In this document: positions 1 to 12,383 of the stretch, piece by piece | Layout: every line of letters starts with the position of its first letter | Numbering within the stretch: position 1 is the stretch's first letter | NCBI RefSeq assembly: GCF_015832195.1 | Contig: NC_052032.1 | Coordinates: 8,190,618-8,254,617, forward strand | Direction: 5' to 3' | Origin: Motacilla alba alba | Lineage: Eukaryota; Chordata; Aves; Passeriformes; Motacillidae | Length of the DNA stretch: 64,000 bases | Made by a program: the position numbers and the translations under genes | Notes under the pieces: model-generated | The model's database searches: none | The model's input: the letters and a program-made list of their open reading frames with translations, nothing else | What the model was told of the DNA's origin: nothing

Positions 1-87
1 CAGGCTGGAAAAAACCTCCCAATCCCAGCACTAAAGCACATCCCCAAGTGCTCTGTGCTCCCAGAGCATCCTTGTCAGCACTGGGAA

Positions 88-698
88 GGGTTTTGGGTCT
101 TCCTTCCCCTGGGTGATGTTTTGGGAAGGGTTTTCTGATCCTGCTTTTCTTCCCCTGGGTGATTTTTGGGAAGGGTTTCTGCTCCTGCTTCCTTTCCTTG
201 GGTGACGTTTTCTGCTCCTGGTTCCTTTCCCTGGGTGATGTTTTGGGCAGGGTTTTCTGCTCCTGGTTCCTTTCTTTGGGTGATGTTTTCTGGTCCTGGT
301 TCCTTCCCCTGGGTGAAGTTTTGGGAAGTGTTTCTGCTCCTGGTTCCTTCCCCTGCGTGATGTTTTCTGCTCCTGTTTCCTTTCCCTGGGTGATTTTTGG
401 GAAGGGTTTCTGCTCCTGCTTCCTTTTCTTGGGTGATGTTTTAGGAAGGGTTTTCTGCTCCTGGTTCCTTTCCTTGGGTGATGTTTTCTGCTCCTGCCTC
501 CTTCCCCTGGGTGATGTTTTGGGCAGGATTTTCTGCTCCTGGTTCCTTCCCCTGGGTGATTTTTGGGAAGGGTTTCTGCTCCTGCTTCCTTCCCCTGGGT
601 GATGTTTTGGGCAGGATTTTCTGCTCCTGCCTCCTTCCCCTGGGTGATGTTTTGGGCAGGGTTTTCTGCTCCTGCCTCCTTCCCCTGGGTGATGTTTT
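88..698. repeat. Minisatellite, about 15 copies of 31-47 bp
   Basis: The core word cctgggtgatgtttt followed by tctgctcctg recurs about 15 times. The spacing alternates between roughly 31-35 and 42-47 bp because a gggaaggg or gggcaggg insert is present or absent. The array explains the long overlapping open frames on both strands of this stretch. Confidence 0.93.
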
Positions 699-1300
699 GT
701 TGGTCTGGGTGCCAGGCTGCGCTTGGCACAGGAGAACAGTGTCTGGATCCTGTTTTACCTCGGTGTTTCCCCAAGCCAAACCCCACTCTGGGGTGCTGAA
801 GGAGAAAACCTGGAGGGGTGAGTTTGGCACAGCCAGCTCTGGATGTGACAACAGCTTTGTGGGGATTTGGGGGGCAGATTCCTGCCCCTTGTCTGCTCCC
901 TGAGCCTGGGGTGGTGGCAAAAACTGTCCCAGGGCCATGGGGACATTGGTGGCCATGCCAGGGCTGGGCTGGGAAGCTGAGCAGGTTCTGGGGCCTGGCG
1001 GGAAGTGATGATGCTTTTGGGGTGAGAAAACCCCCAGTTTCAGGTTTGTAAAGCAGGCGTTTAATTAAGCCTTAATGAGGAAGGTGGGTGATTCAGGAGA
1101 GCACTGCTGGTGCTCAGAGCTGCTCAGGAACTCTCCCTTCACTCTCCCTGACTCCTGTGACCCTTGGTGTTATCACCCTGCTTATCAGAACAGAGGAAAA
1201 GAAATCCAGCAGGGAATTTGGGAGCCTTTGAAGCATTTAAGGGATAATGCCAAGGTAAACTCGCTGTGCTGTGGAGGGAGCAGCTGAAGGAGGGGTGGAT

Positions 1301-1380
1301 GTGTCAGGCATTGATTTCTTTGCTGCTTTTTTACTCATCTGTGTCAGGTATTGGTTTCTTTGCTGCTTTTTACCCATCTC
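1301..1380. repeat. Tandem duplication of about 40 bp
   Basis: Two adjacent copies of gtcaggcattgatttctttg-like sequence followed by ctgctttttactcatct, differing at a few bases. Confidence 0.8.
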
Positions 1381-2040
1381 CTTCCACCCTGCTGCTTTTT
1401 TTGCACCCTTTGGAAGGGTGAGAATGATGTGGGCTCTGCTTGTTCTGGAGTCAAGACACGGGCAGAGAACAAATCAACCCCAATCTGTTCAGTCCAGCCG
1501 CGTGGGATTGATCCTTTGGAGCCAAAAGCCTCCCGTGGGGCTGCAGAATTCAGTGCAGGAGCAAAATCTCTCAGCCCTGGAGCTTGGGGCACTGATTTTG
1601 CTGCTGGAGGTGCCCAAGGTGGCTGTGTTGGATCTTGTTTGTGTCTCTGCTGTGATTTCACTGCTCAGCACCCTGAAAATGAATGGATTTGTGCTGTGCT
1701 CTTAGAAAAATGTGATTTTTTTTTTTTTATTGCCCATCTCTTCGAGGCAGGTTGTGCCAGCCTCGTTGAGGAAATTGCCACGGAGCAAATCAGGATTGTT
1801 GGATAGCAAAGCCTTGTGTTCTTCCACGGTGGGATTTAGGGTCTGGAAGAGTTCTGTGGGGAGCTTCTGGCTGGGCTTCTGCACAAAACCTCCCCTCTAA
1901 AAGCAGATTTGTTTCCAAAGCTGGGCTTTGTTTGTTTCTCTTTTGGGAATTCAGCTGTCTGATGGCCAACTGGCTCTTCAGAGTTATCAAAAAGCAAAAC
2001 AAAATCAAAATGTGGCCACTGGTCCTTCCCCACGAGGCGG

Positions 2041-2398
2041 TGATGGGAATATTGAGTTTTATCTCTTTTTAAATACATTTCAGAAAATTGGAAGGGATTT
2101 AGGAGCCAGCACCTGAAGCAATGATGGGAATGTTGAATTTTATCTCTTTTTTAATTGATTCCAAAAAAAATGGGAGAGATTTAGGAACCAGCACCTGGAG
2201 CAATGATGGGAATATTGAATTTTATCTCTTTTTTAATAGATTCCAAAAAAATGGGAGGGATTTAGGAATGAGCACCTGGAGCAATGATGGGAATGTTGAG
2301 TTTTATCAACTCAGGGATGGGAATGTTGAGTTTTATCCCTTTTTTAATGGATTTGAGAACATTGGAGGGGGTTTAGGAACCAGCACCTGAAGCAGTGA
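2041..2398. repeat. Tandem repeat, about 81-bp unit, 4-5 copies
   Basis: The word tgatgggaatattgagtttt recurs at about 2041, 2122, 2204 and 2285, with a shortened copy near 2315. Each copy is followed by a T-rich stretch and ends in gccagcacctgaagca. The period is 81-82 bp. Confidence 0.92.
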
Positions 2399-3304
2399 TG
2401 GGGTTTGGAGGCTGGAACTGGTCAGGAAGGGAAAGTCCTCTCTGGAGCCTCGGCATGAAGGGATTTAAGAGCTGAAGATTTGCTCAGACTGCTGAATTTC
2501 ATCACATTTTGTGTGGGACTTGAGAGTCCAGGTCTGCTTTGGGTGCCCTGCAGGAATTCTGGGAAAGGCTCATCCCAAAAGCTGCTGTGTGAAGCAGAGA
2601 GGCCTAAAAAATGCCAGTTCCAGGGTTTCAGCCTGAACCAGCCACGCGTGGGCATTTCTGACCCTTTTCCCATCAATTTTCCATTTCCCAGAGGAGGCAG
2701 AGCCCTCCCTGCTCCATCCCCTCGTCCCAATCCCCAGGGCTGGGACATCTCTCCAGTCCCAGCAGTGACAAGGAGAGCTCAGAGATTTTTTTATAACTCT
2801 CATTGGCCCCTAATTAGATGTTTGATGCCAAAGTAATGATCATAAAAGGCTCTTTATTTCAAACAAACCCATGTGAATAATTCTGTAAATATTTGTCTGG
2901 GCCAGCCTTGGGTTGAGTCCTGGGAAAGCTTTTTGGATGAGGATCGTGGCTATTTCTTGTTGGCTTTTATAGGAGCGTATTTCAATTTTTTTAGATGCTA
3001 TCTTTGGGTTTGAATCCTCCTGCGTGGAGAATGGAAGACCTGAAATGACATCTCAGCTCTTAAACGCAGCGGATATTTCCAGTGTCACCTTGTAACCAGC
3101 TTAATAGGGAATATCTGAAAGGAGGGAAGGGAAAGAACACGCAGCTGTGACCCAGATTTCCTAAAATCACCCCTTGCAACCCCACTGTGGCTGCCAGGCA
3201 GATGAAGGCAGGGTTTTATAGGAATATTGGTGAGGAAAGATCCATCAGCTCTCGGATTGGTAGTGAGGGATGGGGCTTGGGGTGGCTTTGCAGCCTGGGA
3301 GGGG

Positions 3305-3890
3305 TTGGGATCCCATGGAGGGGTTTTCGATCCCTGTTTTGGGGGTTTGGATTCCATGGAGAAGTTTGTATCCCTGTTTTGGGGGTTAGGATCCCTGTTC
3401 TGGGGATTTGGATCCCATGGAGGTGTTTGGATCCCTGTTCTGGGGATTTGGATCCCTGTTTAAGGGGTTTGGATCCCATGGGGAAGTTCGGACCCCTGTT
3501 TTGGGGGTTTGGATTCCATGGGGAAGTTTGGATCCCTGTTTAAGGGGTTTGGATCCCATGGGGAAGTTTGGACCCCTGTTTTGGGGATTTGGATTCCATG
3601 GAGAAGTTTCTATCCCTGTTTTGGGGGTTAGGATCCCTGTTCTGGGCATTTGGATCCCATGGAGGTGTTTGGACCCCTGTTTTGGGGGCTTGTATCCCTA
3701 TGGAGGGGTTTGTATCCCATGGGGAAGTTTGGATTCCTGTGTAAGGGGTTTGGATCCCATGGGGAAGTTTGGATCCCTGTTTTGGGGGTTTGGATCCCAT
3801 GGGGAAGTTTGGACCCCTGTTTTGGGGGCTTGTTTCCCCTGCAGAGGTTTCTATCCCTATGGAGAGGTTCCTATCCCACGGCAGGTGGGA
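3305..3890. repeat. Minisatellite with GGATCC-rich units, about 11 copies
   Basis: Units of about 40 bp (some 58-62 bp with an extra half-unit) contain ggatcccatggggaagtttg followed by cccctgttttgggggtt. Many GGATCC and CCATGG words occur. Open frames here on both strands are by-products of the repeat. Confidence 0.93.
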
Positions 3891-5141
3891 TGGGGAGGGA
3901 GGAGCTGGCTAATTAGCTCAGTAATTAGCTGTGATTGTAATGGAGATGCCGCTCGGGGCGGTTAATGGGGTTGCCTCTCTCCCCTAATGACCGAGGAGCA
4001 GAGATCACAGAGCTGGGGCAAGGCTGGGCAGGAGTTTCCCGGTGCTGCCCTAATCCCTCTGGATGTGCTCATTTAATGGGAGCAAACCCTCTCCCTAAAT
4101 CCCGGAATTTTAATGCAAAAAAAAACCCCCAAAATGTGCCATTTGAGCGAGGAAATACACCTTGTACCCGTGTTTTATTTATAACGAGAAAGGGGAAGGG
4201 AATAGGAGCTGGATGTTGTGCTTGGATGAGTCTCTGCTGCATGTTTGGGATCACCAAATTCTAGATTATCATAAAAAAAAACCTCCCCTGGCCTACAGTA
4301 AAATAACATTTCACAGGGAAATCCATCTAAACACCTAATTGGGAGCAAGACCTGCCGGATAAATGTGGATTAGAAGTGAGAAAATCATTGGGAACGGGGA
4401 ATTGAAGTGGTGAATTTCTCCCTGCTCTCAAAAGACGTCCCTTGAGGGCATCGCAGCTCCTTGGGGGCTGAGAAGGGATGAAATTCCGTTAATTCTGGGC
4501 TTTTTTTCCCTCCTGCTCTTCCCCTGAAAGCAGCACCTGTGTGGTGCAGAGTGGGTTATGTAAACTCAGGGATTAATGCTCCGGAGGAAACTTTGGGAAA
4601 CAAGCTTCAGAAACACTTCTCGTGAAGTCAAGCAGGTATTAATTTGAAATTTGCCTGCTGGCTGTATTTTTTTTTTTTTTTGAGGAGAATCAGATATGAA
4701 CTAAATGCACGGAGTTGGTTGGTTTAAGCATCTGCAGGAAATAATTGGTTTTACATTTCTCTCCCCGTGTCGAAATAGTGGAGTGTAGAGTAGGGCTGGA
4801 AATAATTCAAGCTTGGGCTCTTATAAAAAAAAACCAGCCAATGAAATATTTAAAAATGAAATTACTTCTGCCTGCTCCCATTAACTTTGCAGACAACTGA
4901 AAAACCTGCAGTGCATGAAAATGACTCGGTGTATTTTTGGGAGCATCCCAGCCGAGTTTACCTGGGCGTGGGGCAGTGCCCGGGGGGGGGATTTGCTGCC
5001 TTTGAAGTGGAGATGTGATGTGCGAGGCTGAGCCCAGCCGGGGTTTAGCGGGCTGGAATGATGCTCATTCTGCAGGTGCTTGGGTTAATATGCTTAATTA
5101 AGCTCAGGGCTGGGCCGTGCACTCAGCAAAGGGCTGGGCAG

Positions 5142-5479
5142 GCTGGAGAAAGGGGTTTATTCTGGGTATTTCCACCAAATTTGTCCTTTTTGGCTGCTTT
5201 TCCAGATCTCTTGGTTTAGGGAAAAGATGCTCCCTGTCCTCCTTGTGTCCTGTGTCCCCACAGCCCAGCTCCCAGCACATCCTGCTCCCATTCCTCCAGC
5301 ATCTCCCACCTCCCGAGTGCTGCAGGGAGAAGCTGAGAGGGAACAGAATCCTTTGCCGTGGTGTTCTCCTGGGCACAAAATCCCATTTAAAAGTGGGTTT
5401 ATGATCCTTTTTGATACCCCTGAACTGTTGGGAGATGTGTTTTAGGTTGTCCTGTAAGGCTGGAGCATCCTGCTGGGCT
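5142..5479 (+). repeat. Left arm of a large inverted repeat
   Basis: The reverse complement of this stretch occurs at 6761-7113. By eye I count about 7 differences over the outer ~265 bp (near 97 % identity); the inner ~70 bp (from about 5408) is more diverged and gapped. The arms are separated by about 1.28 kb. No CR1 or LTR match is evident, and no target-site duplication is visible at the outer ends. Confidence 0.9.
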
Positions 5480-6254
5480 TCCACTGGCTCAGGAGCGGGG
5501 GGAAAAAACCCAAAATTTTTGCTCACTCTGTTCCCAAAGTGCCCTGACACCCATGGAGGCTGCTGGCTGCATACAAATCCCATACAAATTTAATATAAAT
5601 CCCATATAAACCCCACAGGCATGGGCTGGGATCTCCTGGGTGCAGGACACCACTCCGAGTGTGTGGGATGGCTCCAGCCTGGGGCAGTAATTCCCATTCC
5701 AGTGACACCCTTGGGATGCAGGGAGACCATCACCCACATAAAACAACCCAGAGGGCTGCAGGGGTTTGATTTTGCAGGGGAAGTCTCAGTTTAGCTGTTG
5801 ATTTTTGAGCGGATTTGTTCAATTTTGGGAGGTTTTGAGGGAGGCCATGAGGAGGAGGCCTCTCTTAGGCCAGGTCTCCTTTATTCCTTCCCCTTTCCCA
5901 GAAGATCCTGCCAGCTTTGGATGCTTCCTTGCAGGAATAACTGTTCTGCACCCCGTTAAAACCGGTTGCAAAGCTTCTCGTTGATTTTAATGCGCTGCAA
6001 GCTCGGGCCCTAATTAGGCCTTGCAGGGCTTTAAGTGGTTGATTATTACAAATTGCTTTGAAAATGCAGCTGCTGTCCCAGTGCCAGATTGTCTGGGAGC
6101 GCTGGGACTCTTTAGAGCAAAGAGGAAAGGTTGACATTTCCTTTTCCACCTTCAAGTGCGCCTGTGTGAGAGCTGCAGGAGGCTCTGTGCTTGGGGATGA
6201 GCCCCATGGCAGTGAAAAGAAACTGGGAAAGGCCTCACCGTGCTCCCAGGGAAG

Positions 6255-6330
6255 AACTAATTCCTAATATCCCACCTAAACCTGCCCTGGGTGGGTTCTG
6301 GGCCATCCCCCCGGTCAAAAAGTTGTTAAA
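6255..6330 (-). mobile_element. CR1-like LINE fragment (short, uncertain)
   Basis: The words attcctaatatcccacctaa and cctgccct followed by ggccatccccc recall the stretch a few hundred bases from the CR1 3' end, in reverse orientation. Confidence 0.45.
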
Positions 6331-6760
6331 AATGTTCCACCTGCAGAGGAGGTGCCCAGGGTTCCTTGGGAAGCGTGGCAGACTCCTTGGATGGGATTTC
6401 CGTCTCTTTTCCCATCTCCAGGAGCTCCCTGAGGGCTGAGGCAATGCAGGGGCCTTTGCAATGATTTTTAAATGATTTTTAAATTATTTTGTGTAAAAAA
6501 ACAGAGCCTGGAGGTGAGGGGGGACAAAGCTTGCATCCCTCCAGGGCTGGTTTTAAGGAGCTGCTCCCGAACCCGTCCGTGGATCTGCTGAGGGCGTGAG
6601 TTTGGAGCTTTCCCAGCTCCCAAAATTCCAGCCTCCATCCACCCTCAGTGGTTCAAAGGGCAAAGCTCCTGCCAGGAAGGAAACTGGGGCTGGAGCACTT
6701 CCCAAAATGTCACAGTGACCCAGAAATTCTTGCTCCATGTGGAGCGGGGAGCTTGGAGAG

Positions 6761-7113
6761 CTCTGCTGGATGGCCTTGTAGGATAACCTGAAACACATCT
6801 CTCAGCACTTCAGGGGAGATGAAAAGGGGGATCAAAAGGATCAAAAAGGATCATAAACCCACTTTTAAATGGGATTTTGTGCCCAGGAGAACACCACGGC
6901 AAAGGATTCTGCTCCCTCTCAGCTTCTCCCAGCAGCACTCGGGAGGTGGGAGATGCTGGAGGAGTGGGAGCAGGATGTGCTGGGAGCTGGGCTGTGGGGA
7001 CACAGGACACGAGGAGGACAGGGAGCGTCTTTTCCCTAAACCAAGAGATGTGGAAAAGCAGCCAAAATGGACAAATTTGGTGGAAATACCCAGAATAAAC
7101 CCCTTTCTCCAGC
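6761..7113 (-). repeat. Right arm of a large inverted repeat
   Basis: Inverted partner of 5142-5479. The words caaaatcccatttaaaagtg and ccgtggtgttctcctgggca of the left arm are found here on the opposite strand unchanged. A transcript of intron 1 could fold the two arms into a long stem. Confidence 0.9.
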
Positions 7114-9244
7114 TTTCCCAGAGGGAGCTGGCTGGGAGGGGATGGGAGCAGTCCCGTGGGATGTGAGGAGAGCAAGGACAGCCCCTGGAGCTGCTGATTC
7201 ACCTCATTCCTCTGATCCTGCTCCTAAAAACCCCCTGGGCACTGAGCAGGCAGGGATGTGGGTCAGAGGGTGACTCAGGCCCTGCCCTAAAAGGCTTTTT
7301 TTGCTCTGTGGATGGGGTTTTTCCTTCAGCAAGGAAGATTTTGTCCCCTAGACCTGCCTTGGGGACAACGGGGGAAAGCCAGGGAGGATCCCACTGATCC
7401 CTGCTGGGATGTGGAGATGCCCAGGAGCAGGGAAAGGGAAATTCTGTCCCTTGCACCCCCAGACCTGCCCTTTTAGGGAACCCCTCACCGCCTGTCCCTG
7501 CTCCCTGGGGGGGTTTCATTGCTTTTTCCCGGGGTTTGTGCAATGGGGGGGAGCAGCTCCTTGGAAATGGTGAAATCCCCGGGCTGGGTGCTGCTGTCCT
7601 GGAGCAGCTGCTGTCCCCAGGTGTCCAGGACAGGTGGATTTGTCCCCTGGCTGTGCAGGGCCATGTCCTGGCTCCCAGGCTGGGACAGGGATTGTCCTGG
7701 AACAGCCCATCCTCCTCTGAGCCATCCCTTCACTGCTGGAGTCTTTTTCCCCCTCCCCAGGAGAATCCCAAATCCTCAGTTTTTCAAACAAGCAGGATTT
7801 CTGCTGTCCTTGGACAGGGCTGGGATTTCCCCTCAAATCCTCGACATTTTCCTGATTTCTGGGCATTGCACCTGTAAGTTTTGCATGGAATTTGCAGCAG
7901 ATTTTCATTTTATTCCAGGGAGGAAAACCTTGCTCTTTGCTCGGTGTTAGCTGCCAGCACCATGGCTTTGTCACAAACCCAAATAATTGATTATTAAAAA
8001 AAAAAAAAAGAAGGATTTCTGCTCAAAGGAACAGGGATTGTTTGATTCTTTGAATTTCATGGAGTCTCTGAGCTGCTCCAGTGTCACTTCTGGGTTTCTT
8101 TCTTCTCCTTTTGGGATTAGATGTAGGATCCTTCCGATCTGACTCTGCAGAATGGTTTCCTTTGTTCCCAGTTGGGACTATTTGGGCTTTTTTAAAAGAA
8201 AAAATAAATAAATAAGGGGATGTCATGAGTCATTGGTGAAATATTCTGCAATCTGGAGCAGTGTGAACTGACACAGCTCTGTGGTAGCTCTTGGGAGGAG
8301 CAGATGAGTCCTGACCCCTTCCATAGCTGCTTTTTTTTTTTAAGTCTCTCTATTCCACCCCTTCCTAAGGAACAACCTTGAATATCTTCACTCCTGCAGC
8401 TCACATTCTCCAATTCTCCTCCTTAAAATGCCTTTTCTCTTTGGCCAAATAAATAATTGTGTTTTATTGGGCTGCTGGGATGCTGAAGAATTTAAGAGGC
8501 TCTGTTAAACCCATCCAAAGGATGCTGGAGCAGCAGCAGCTGGGGCTCGAAATCCTTCTTTTAGGCCCTGTTTTATTTTAGCCTCTGCCACCCTGTTTTA
8601 GGCAGTTATCCCAGGGCTGCAGCAGGGTCAGCTGTGGTGAAAAGTGTTTAGATAAGGAGTCAAAATTGTTGAAATCCCAGAAGCCTGAAAGGAAACTCCC
8701 AGCTCCATTAAAAAAAAAAAAAAAGCAGCACTAAGGGGAAGCAACTTCCAGTCCTCACTTGCTTTTATTTCTTCTGGATCTGACACAGGAACTCTAGGAA
8801 TAATAGAATATCCCTAAATTAGGATTTAATATGTAAATACCTCTTGGTTTTGATTCCAAAGCTAAGCCCAGATGTTCAAGGCAACCTCTGGGGAGTGAGA
8901 AACCCAGAGCTCAGGGAAAAGGCTCTGCCCTGCCTGGGCTGGGCCCTGCAAAGGCAATAATTGGGTGTTTATTTAGGGCTAAAAATGTCTTGGAAAAGGA
9001 CTTGAAGGCTGGTAAAGCTGGAGGGGGAAGGGTTTCTTTGGAGCAAAGTGGAACAGCAGTCCCTGTGCCATGGGGATTCTCTGCTTCCTCCGGGAGGGAT
9101 CCCGACCTTGGATGGGTTTTGCAGGTTGGGGTTGAAGCTTTGGGGTCACCAAGGGCTCCTCCTGTCCCTCCTCATGCTCTGACCCCTCACGGCTTGGGGT
9201 GGAAAACACTTTTTCCCCATTAAAAATATGGAACAGCTTCTGTG

Positions 9245-9362
9245 TGAGGGTGGGGAGGCCTGGCTCAGGTTGTCCAGAGAAATTGTGCATTCCCCATCCC
9301 TGGCAGTGTCCAAGGCCAGGCTGGAAAGGCTTGGAGCACCCTGGGACAGTGAAAGGTGTCCT
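9245..9362 (+). mobile_element. CR1 LINE 3'-end fragment
   Basis: The order gaggcctggctcaggttgtc, ccatccctggcagtgtccaa and ggccaggctggaaaggcttg with gaaaggtgtcc is typical of the CR1 3' region in sense orientation. It is truncated before the terminal attctatgattct-type repeat. Confidence 0.78.
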
Positions 9363-9853
9363 GAAATTCTTTTCACTACTCCTGAAGTGATCCCTGTTGG
9401 TTTTATTTCCTGTCACTGCTCACTGGGAGATAAATGACAATTTTCTGTTGCTGTTCATGCACAACAAAAACCATTCCAGCAAATCTACATCCCTGGGCTG
9501 CAAATCCCCAGCCTGGTGGGACTGCTGGTGAACGAGGAGGAAGCTGCAGAGGGCACCTGGATGAGCTGGGAATGCTTTTCATTTTCACCTCGTGGCCTCA
9601 AACCATGGCACACAAACCACAGCGGGACTCTGAGCTGCCCCAGAAAGCCCTGAAGGGTTTTGGGATGTCCTTTGCCTGCTCCAAATCTGAACATGGAAGA
9701 AAATTCCCCCAAATGTCTCAGTCAGGGCATTGATACAACAACAGGGCAGCTGTGCACAGTAAATTTCTGTCTCCAGATGAATTTTTTCCACTTTGAAGGG
9801 TGGTGGGAGGCAAAAAGTTGAAGAAAAATTCCAGAAATCCCCTGAATTTTGTC

Positions 9854-9908
9854 CCAGAATCCCAGCCTGGTTTGGGCTGGGAGCGACCTTCAAGCTCATC
9901 TCATTGCA
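9854..9908 (-). mobile_element. CR1 LINE 3'-tip fragment
   Basis: The words ccagaatcccagcctggttt and gggctgggagcgaccttcaa with gctcatctcattgcaa match the reverse complement of the CR1 3' tip. Only about 55 bp remains. Confidence 0.65.
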
Positions 9909-12215
9909 AGCAGAGAACCTTCCCTAGACCTGGCTTGGCAGAGCTCAGCTTTAGAATTCCCTGGAGTCCAGACCATGCTCTGTTTACAAACCTGGTTTTT
10001 CCTTTTCTCCAGTGCTGCCCAGCTCCCTGCACTGGGAGAACTGGGAATGTCTGTCCCCAGCACCGGTGAGCCTCAGGAGCTCCTCAGCCCTGTGACAAGC
10101 TCAAACTCGGTGGCTTTCCTCAGGGATGGGGATTTAATTAAAGACCTTGGAAAATGAGATTTGTTTTGAGGCCTGCTGCCCGCAGTCTGTAATTTTGCAG
10201 GCACTGGGAGCACAGATTTGCACAAGGAACACATCAGTGACTTCCAGCAGTGCTTTGGGCGTGTTCAAGGTGTTAAAAACGATTCTTACAGGCATAAAGA
10301 TGGCTCAGATTGATGGCTCCTGACTGAGGCTGGGGTTTGCAGTGTGCTCTGCAGGAGCTGCAGCTCCCATCTTGCCCTGAATTCCCAGAGCAATGCTTCC
10401 ATTGGGTTCTTGGGGGTTTCTGTAGGGCTTTTTGTTGTTGTTTTGGGTTGTTTGGGGTTGTTCAGTTTGGTTTGATGTTGTTTTCTTGGGGTTTTTTTTT
10501 TTAGGGGAGAATAATATGTAATTATTTTCCTTATTTTTTTGGCTAAGGAAGGTGGATTTAGGAGGGGAGACCAAAAATTAGGATGGGGAAATGAAACTTT
10601 GGATAATGATTGAGGGGAGATTGCAGTGGCTGAAGCAGGGCTGGTTGGGCTGAGCTCTGACTGACAGGTGTAATGGATTGAAAGAAAATCCTTGTTTGTT
10701 ATTGCACGTATCCTGAAGGATCAGCAGGGTTTAAGGCATCTTTTCCTCTAAAAATTTGCCTTAAAGAGCAGTCAGGGCAAGGAGAGTTGGGAATGAGGTT
10801 TGCCCCCAGGCCAGGGGGGTTTGGTGGGCTCAGATATTCACTGGGGAGTGTTAATAATGGCTTAAATTCTGGTTTCCTTTGGAGTTCTGGGGGGATTTCA
10901 GACCCTGGCTGGGTCCACTTCCCAGCACTCTGGCCATGGTTCCACGGGAATCATGGAATATCCCTTGGGTCTGGGCCCCTCCCAGCTCCTTGTGCACCCC
11001 CAGGCTGGTGAAAGAGCAGCAGAAAATCCTTTGAGCCTGTGCAAGCCCTGCCCAGCAGCGATGAAAACATCCCGGCGTTATCAGCCCCGTGCTCAGCCCA
11101 AATCCCAAATGCAGCCCCATTTCAGCTGCTAGGGTGAGATTTAACCCTCTCCCAGCCAAAACCAGCACAGCCCAGTTTGCTTTGGGCCCTGCTGGGCTGG
11201 TTCATGTTTCTCACACCGTTGGGCTCCAACTACTGAGTCAAAATTCAGAATAATTTCATTCAAGGGTTTCAAGTCAGGACTGGCTGTTCCCCTTCTGGAG
11301 CCTCCGCCTCTGCTGACGTGAGCAAGAGCAGATTAGGAAGTTAATGAGATGCAGATTAGGAAGTTAATGAGATGCATGACTGCAGTGATGTCCCAGCGCC
11401 CTGCAGATGTGGAGGTGAAGCTGCCCTGTGCTGCTGTGGGATGTCAGGCAAGGTCTCCTCATTAATCAGAGCCTCGGGACAGAGCCCGGTGGGATGTGAG
11501 TGAGGAAAGGAGCTTTTTGCTGTGTTAAAATTCAGATTTCCTCACTTGCTGTGAGGCACGCGTGGATTTTTGGCCATCCAGCTGCAGGTTTGGGTGCCTG
11601 CTGAATATCATGGAATGATTTGGTGGGAATTGCCTGGGCTCGAGCTGCCTGAGGAGGGCTTGTGCAGCATTTTTGCCTCCTCACCTTGCTTCATCTCCCA
11701 AAACATTCCCTGTGGGTTTTCCTGTCATCCCAGCCACTCCGTGGGATTATTCTGCATGGTCTCTGTCCCCCAGGGAAGCTTGCTTAGGTGTTTCTTTCCT
11801 AATAACTTTTTGCCTCAGCTGACGAATGGGAAGGTTTGTATTGGTGTGGTGGGAAATTCCTGATTTTAAACCTTTCCCTCAGATCAGGAATTTCCTGCCC
11901 AGTGCTTAATCTCCAGGATGTGCTTGAGTGATGGATGCTGGCTGAAGACACCCAGGGAAATGCAGCTCCTGGGACCAGCAGGGAGTGCATTCTGCCCCTG
12001 CCCCGCTGCAGACAGCTGATCTGCTGCTGCTCCTGCCCTCAGCCCCTGCTTTGACCCTGTCCCTGCTCTGGAGGGACATTAGCCTTGGACTGGAGGCACA
12101 TTTCAGCTGGGTTTAAGGTTGTGACAATCGATTTGTGTGCTGCAAGCCTGATGTGGAGCCCAGCAGTGCCACCCCTGCTGTCTCCTAATTCTTCTTTCTC
12201 CTTTTCTCTCCGCAG

Positions 12216-12383
12216 CTGAACCTGCAGACCTCTTGAAGGTGTTAGATTTTCATAATTTACCTGATGGTATCACAAAAACCACGGGCTTTTGCACAAGCAG
12301 AAGATCTTCAAAAGAAGCAGATGTTGCTTACAGAGTAACAAAAGATGCTCAGCTCAGTGCCCCAACAAAGCAGCTGTATCCTG
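12216..12383 (+). CDS. COL5A1: COL5A1 exon 2, start of TSPN domain
   Basis: This 168-bp exon follows a pyrimidine-rich tract ending ctccgcag and is followed by the donor gtgagt. The first two bases complete a codon begun in exon 1, and the last base starts a codon finished in exon 3. It encodes the start of the mature N-terminal domain, with [14 protein letters not shown] near the beginning, a cysteine in GFCTSRR that should take part in a domain disulfide, and [12 protein letters not shown] near the end. This part belongs to the thrombospondin N-terminal-like/laminin G-like (PARP) fold shared by collagens V and XI. COL11A1 differs at many of these positions. Confidence 0.97.

Larger units (their letters stand above)
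1..12215 (+). other. COL5A1: COL5A1 intron 1 (3' part)
   Basis: No exon is supported in this stretch. No GC-rich first exon with a signal peptide and no promoter-like CpG island was seen, so exon 1 lies upstream. It holds three minisatellites (88-698, 2041-2398, 3305-3890), a short tandem duplication (1301-1380), a large inverted repeat (5142-5479 and 6761-7113), three CR1-like fragments (6255-6330, 9245-9362, 9854-9908), a 24-bp direct repeat near 11332-11377 and A/T homopolymer runs. The rest looks like ordinary intron. Confidence 0.85.

Noticed and set aside
31..956. Long open frames on both strands (up to 251 codons)
   Set aside because: They coincide with the 88-698 minisatellite and consist of repeated translated units only.
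5104..7166. 159-codon - strand and 115-codon + strand frames sharing about 90 residues
   Set aside because: They lie in the two arms of the inverted repeat. All seven differences counted are amino-acid changing, so no protein-level constraint is visible.
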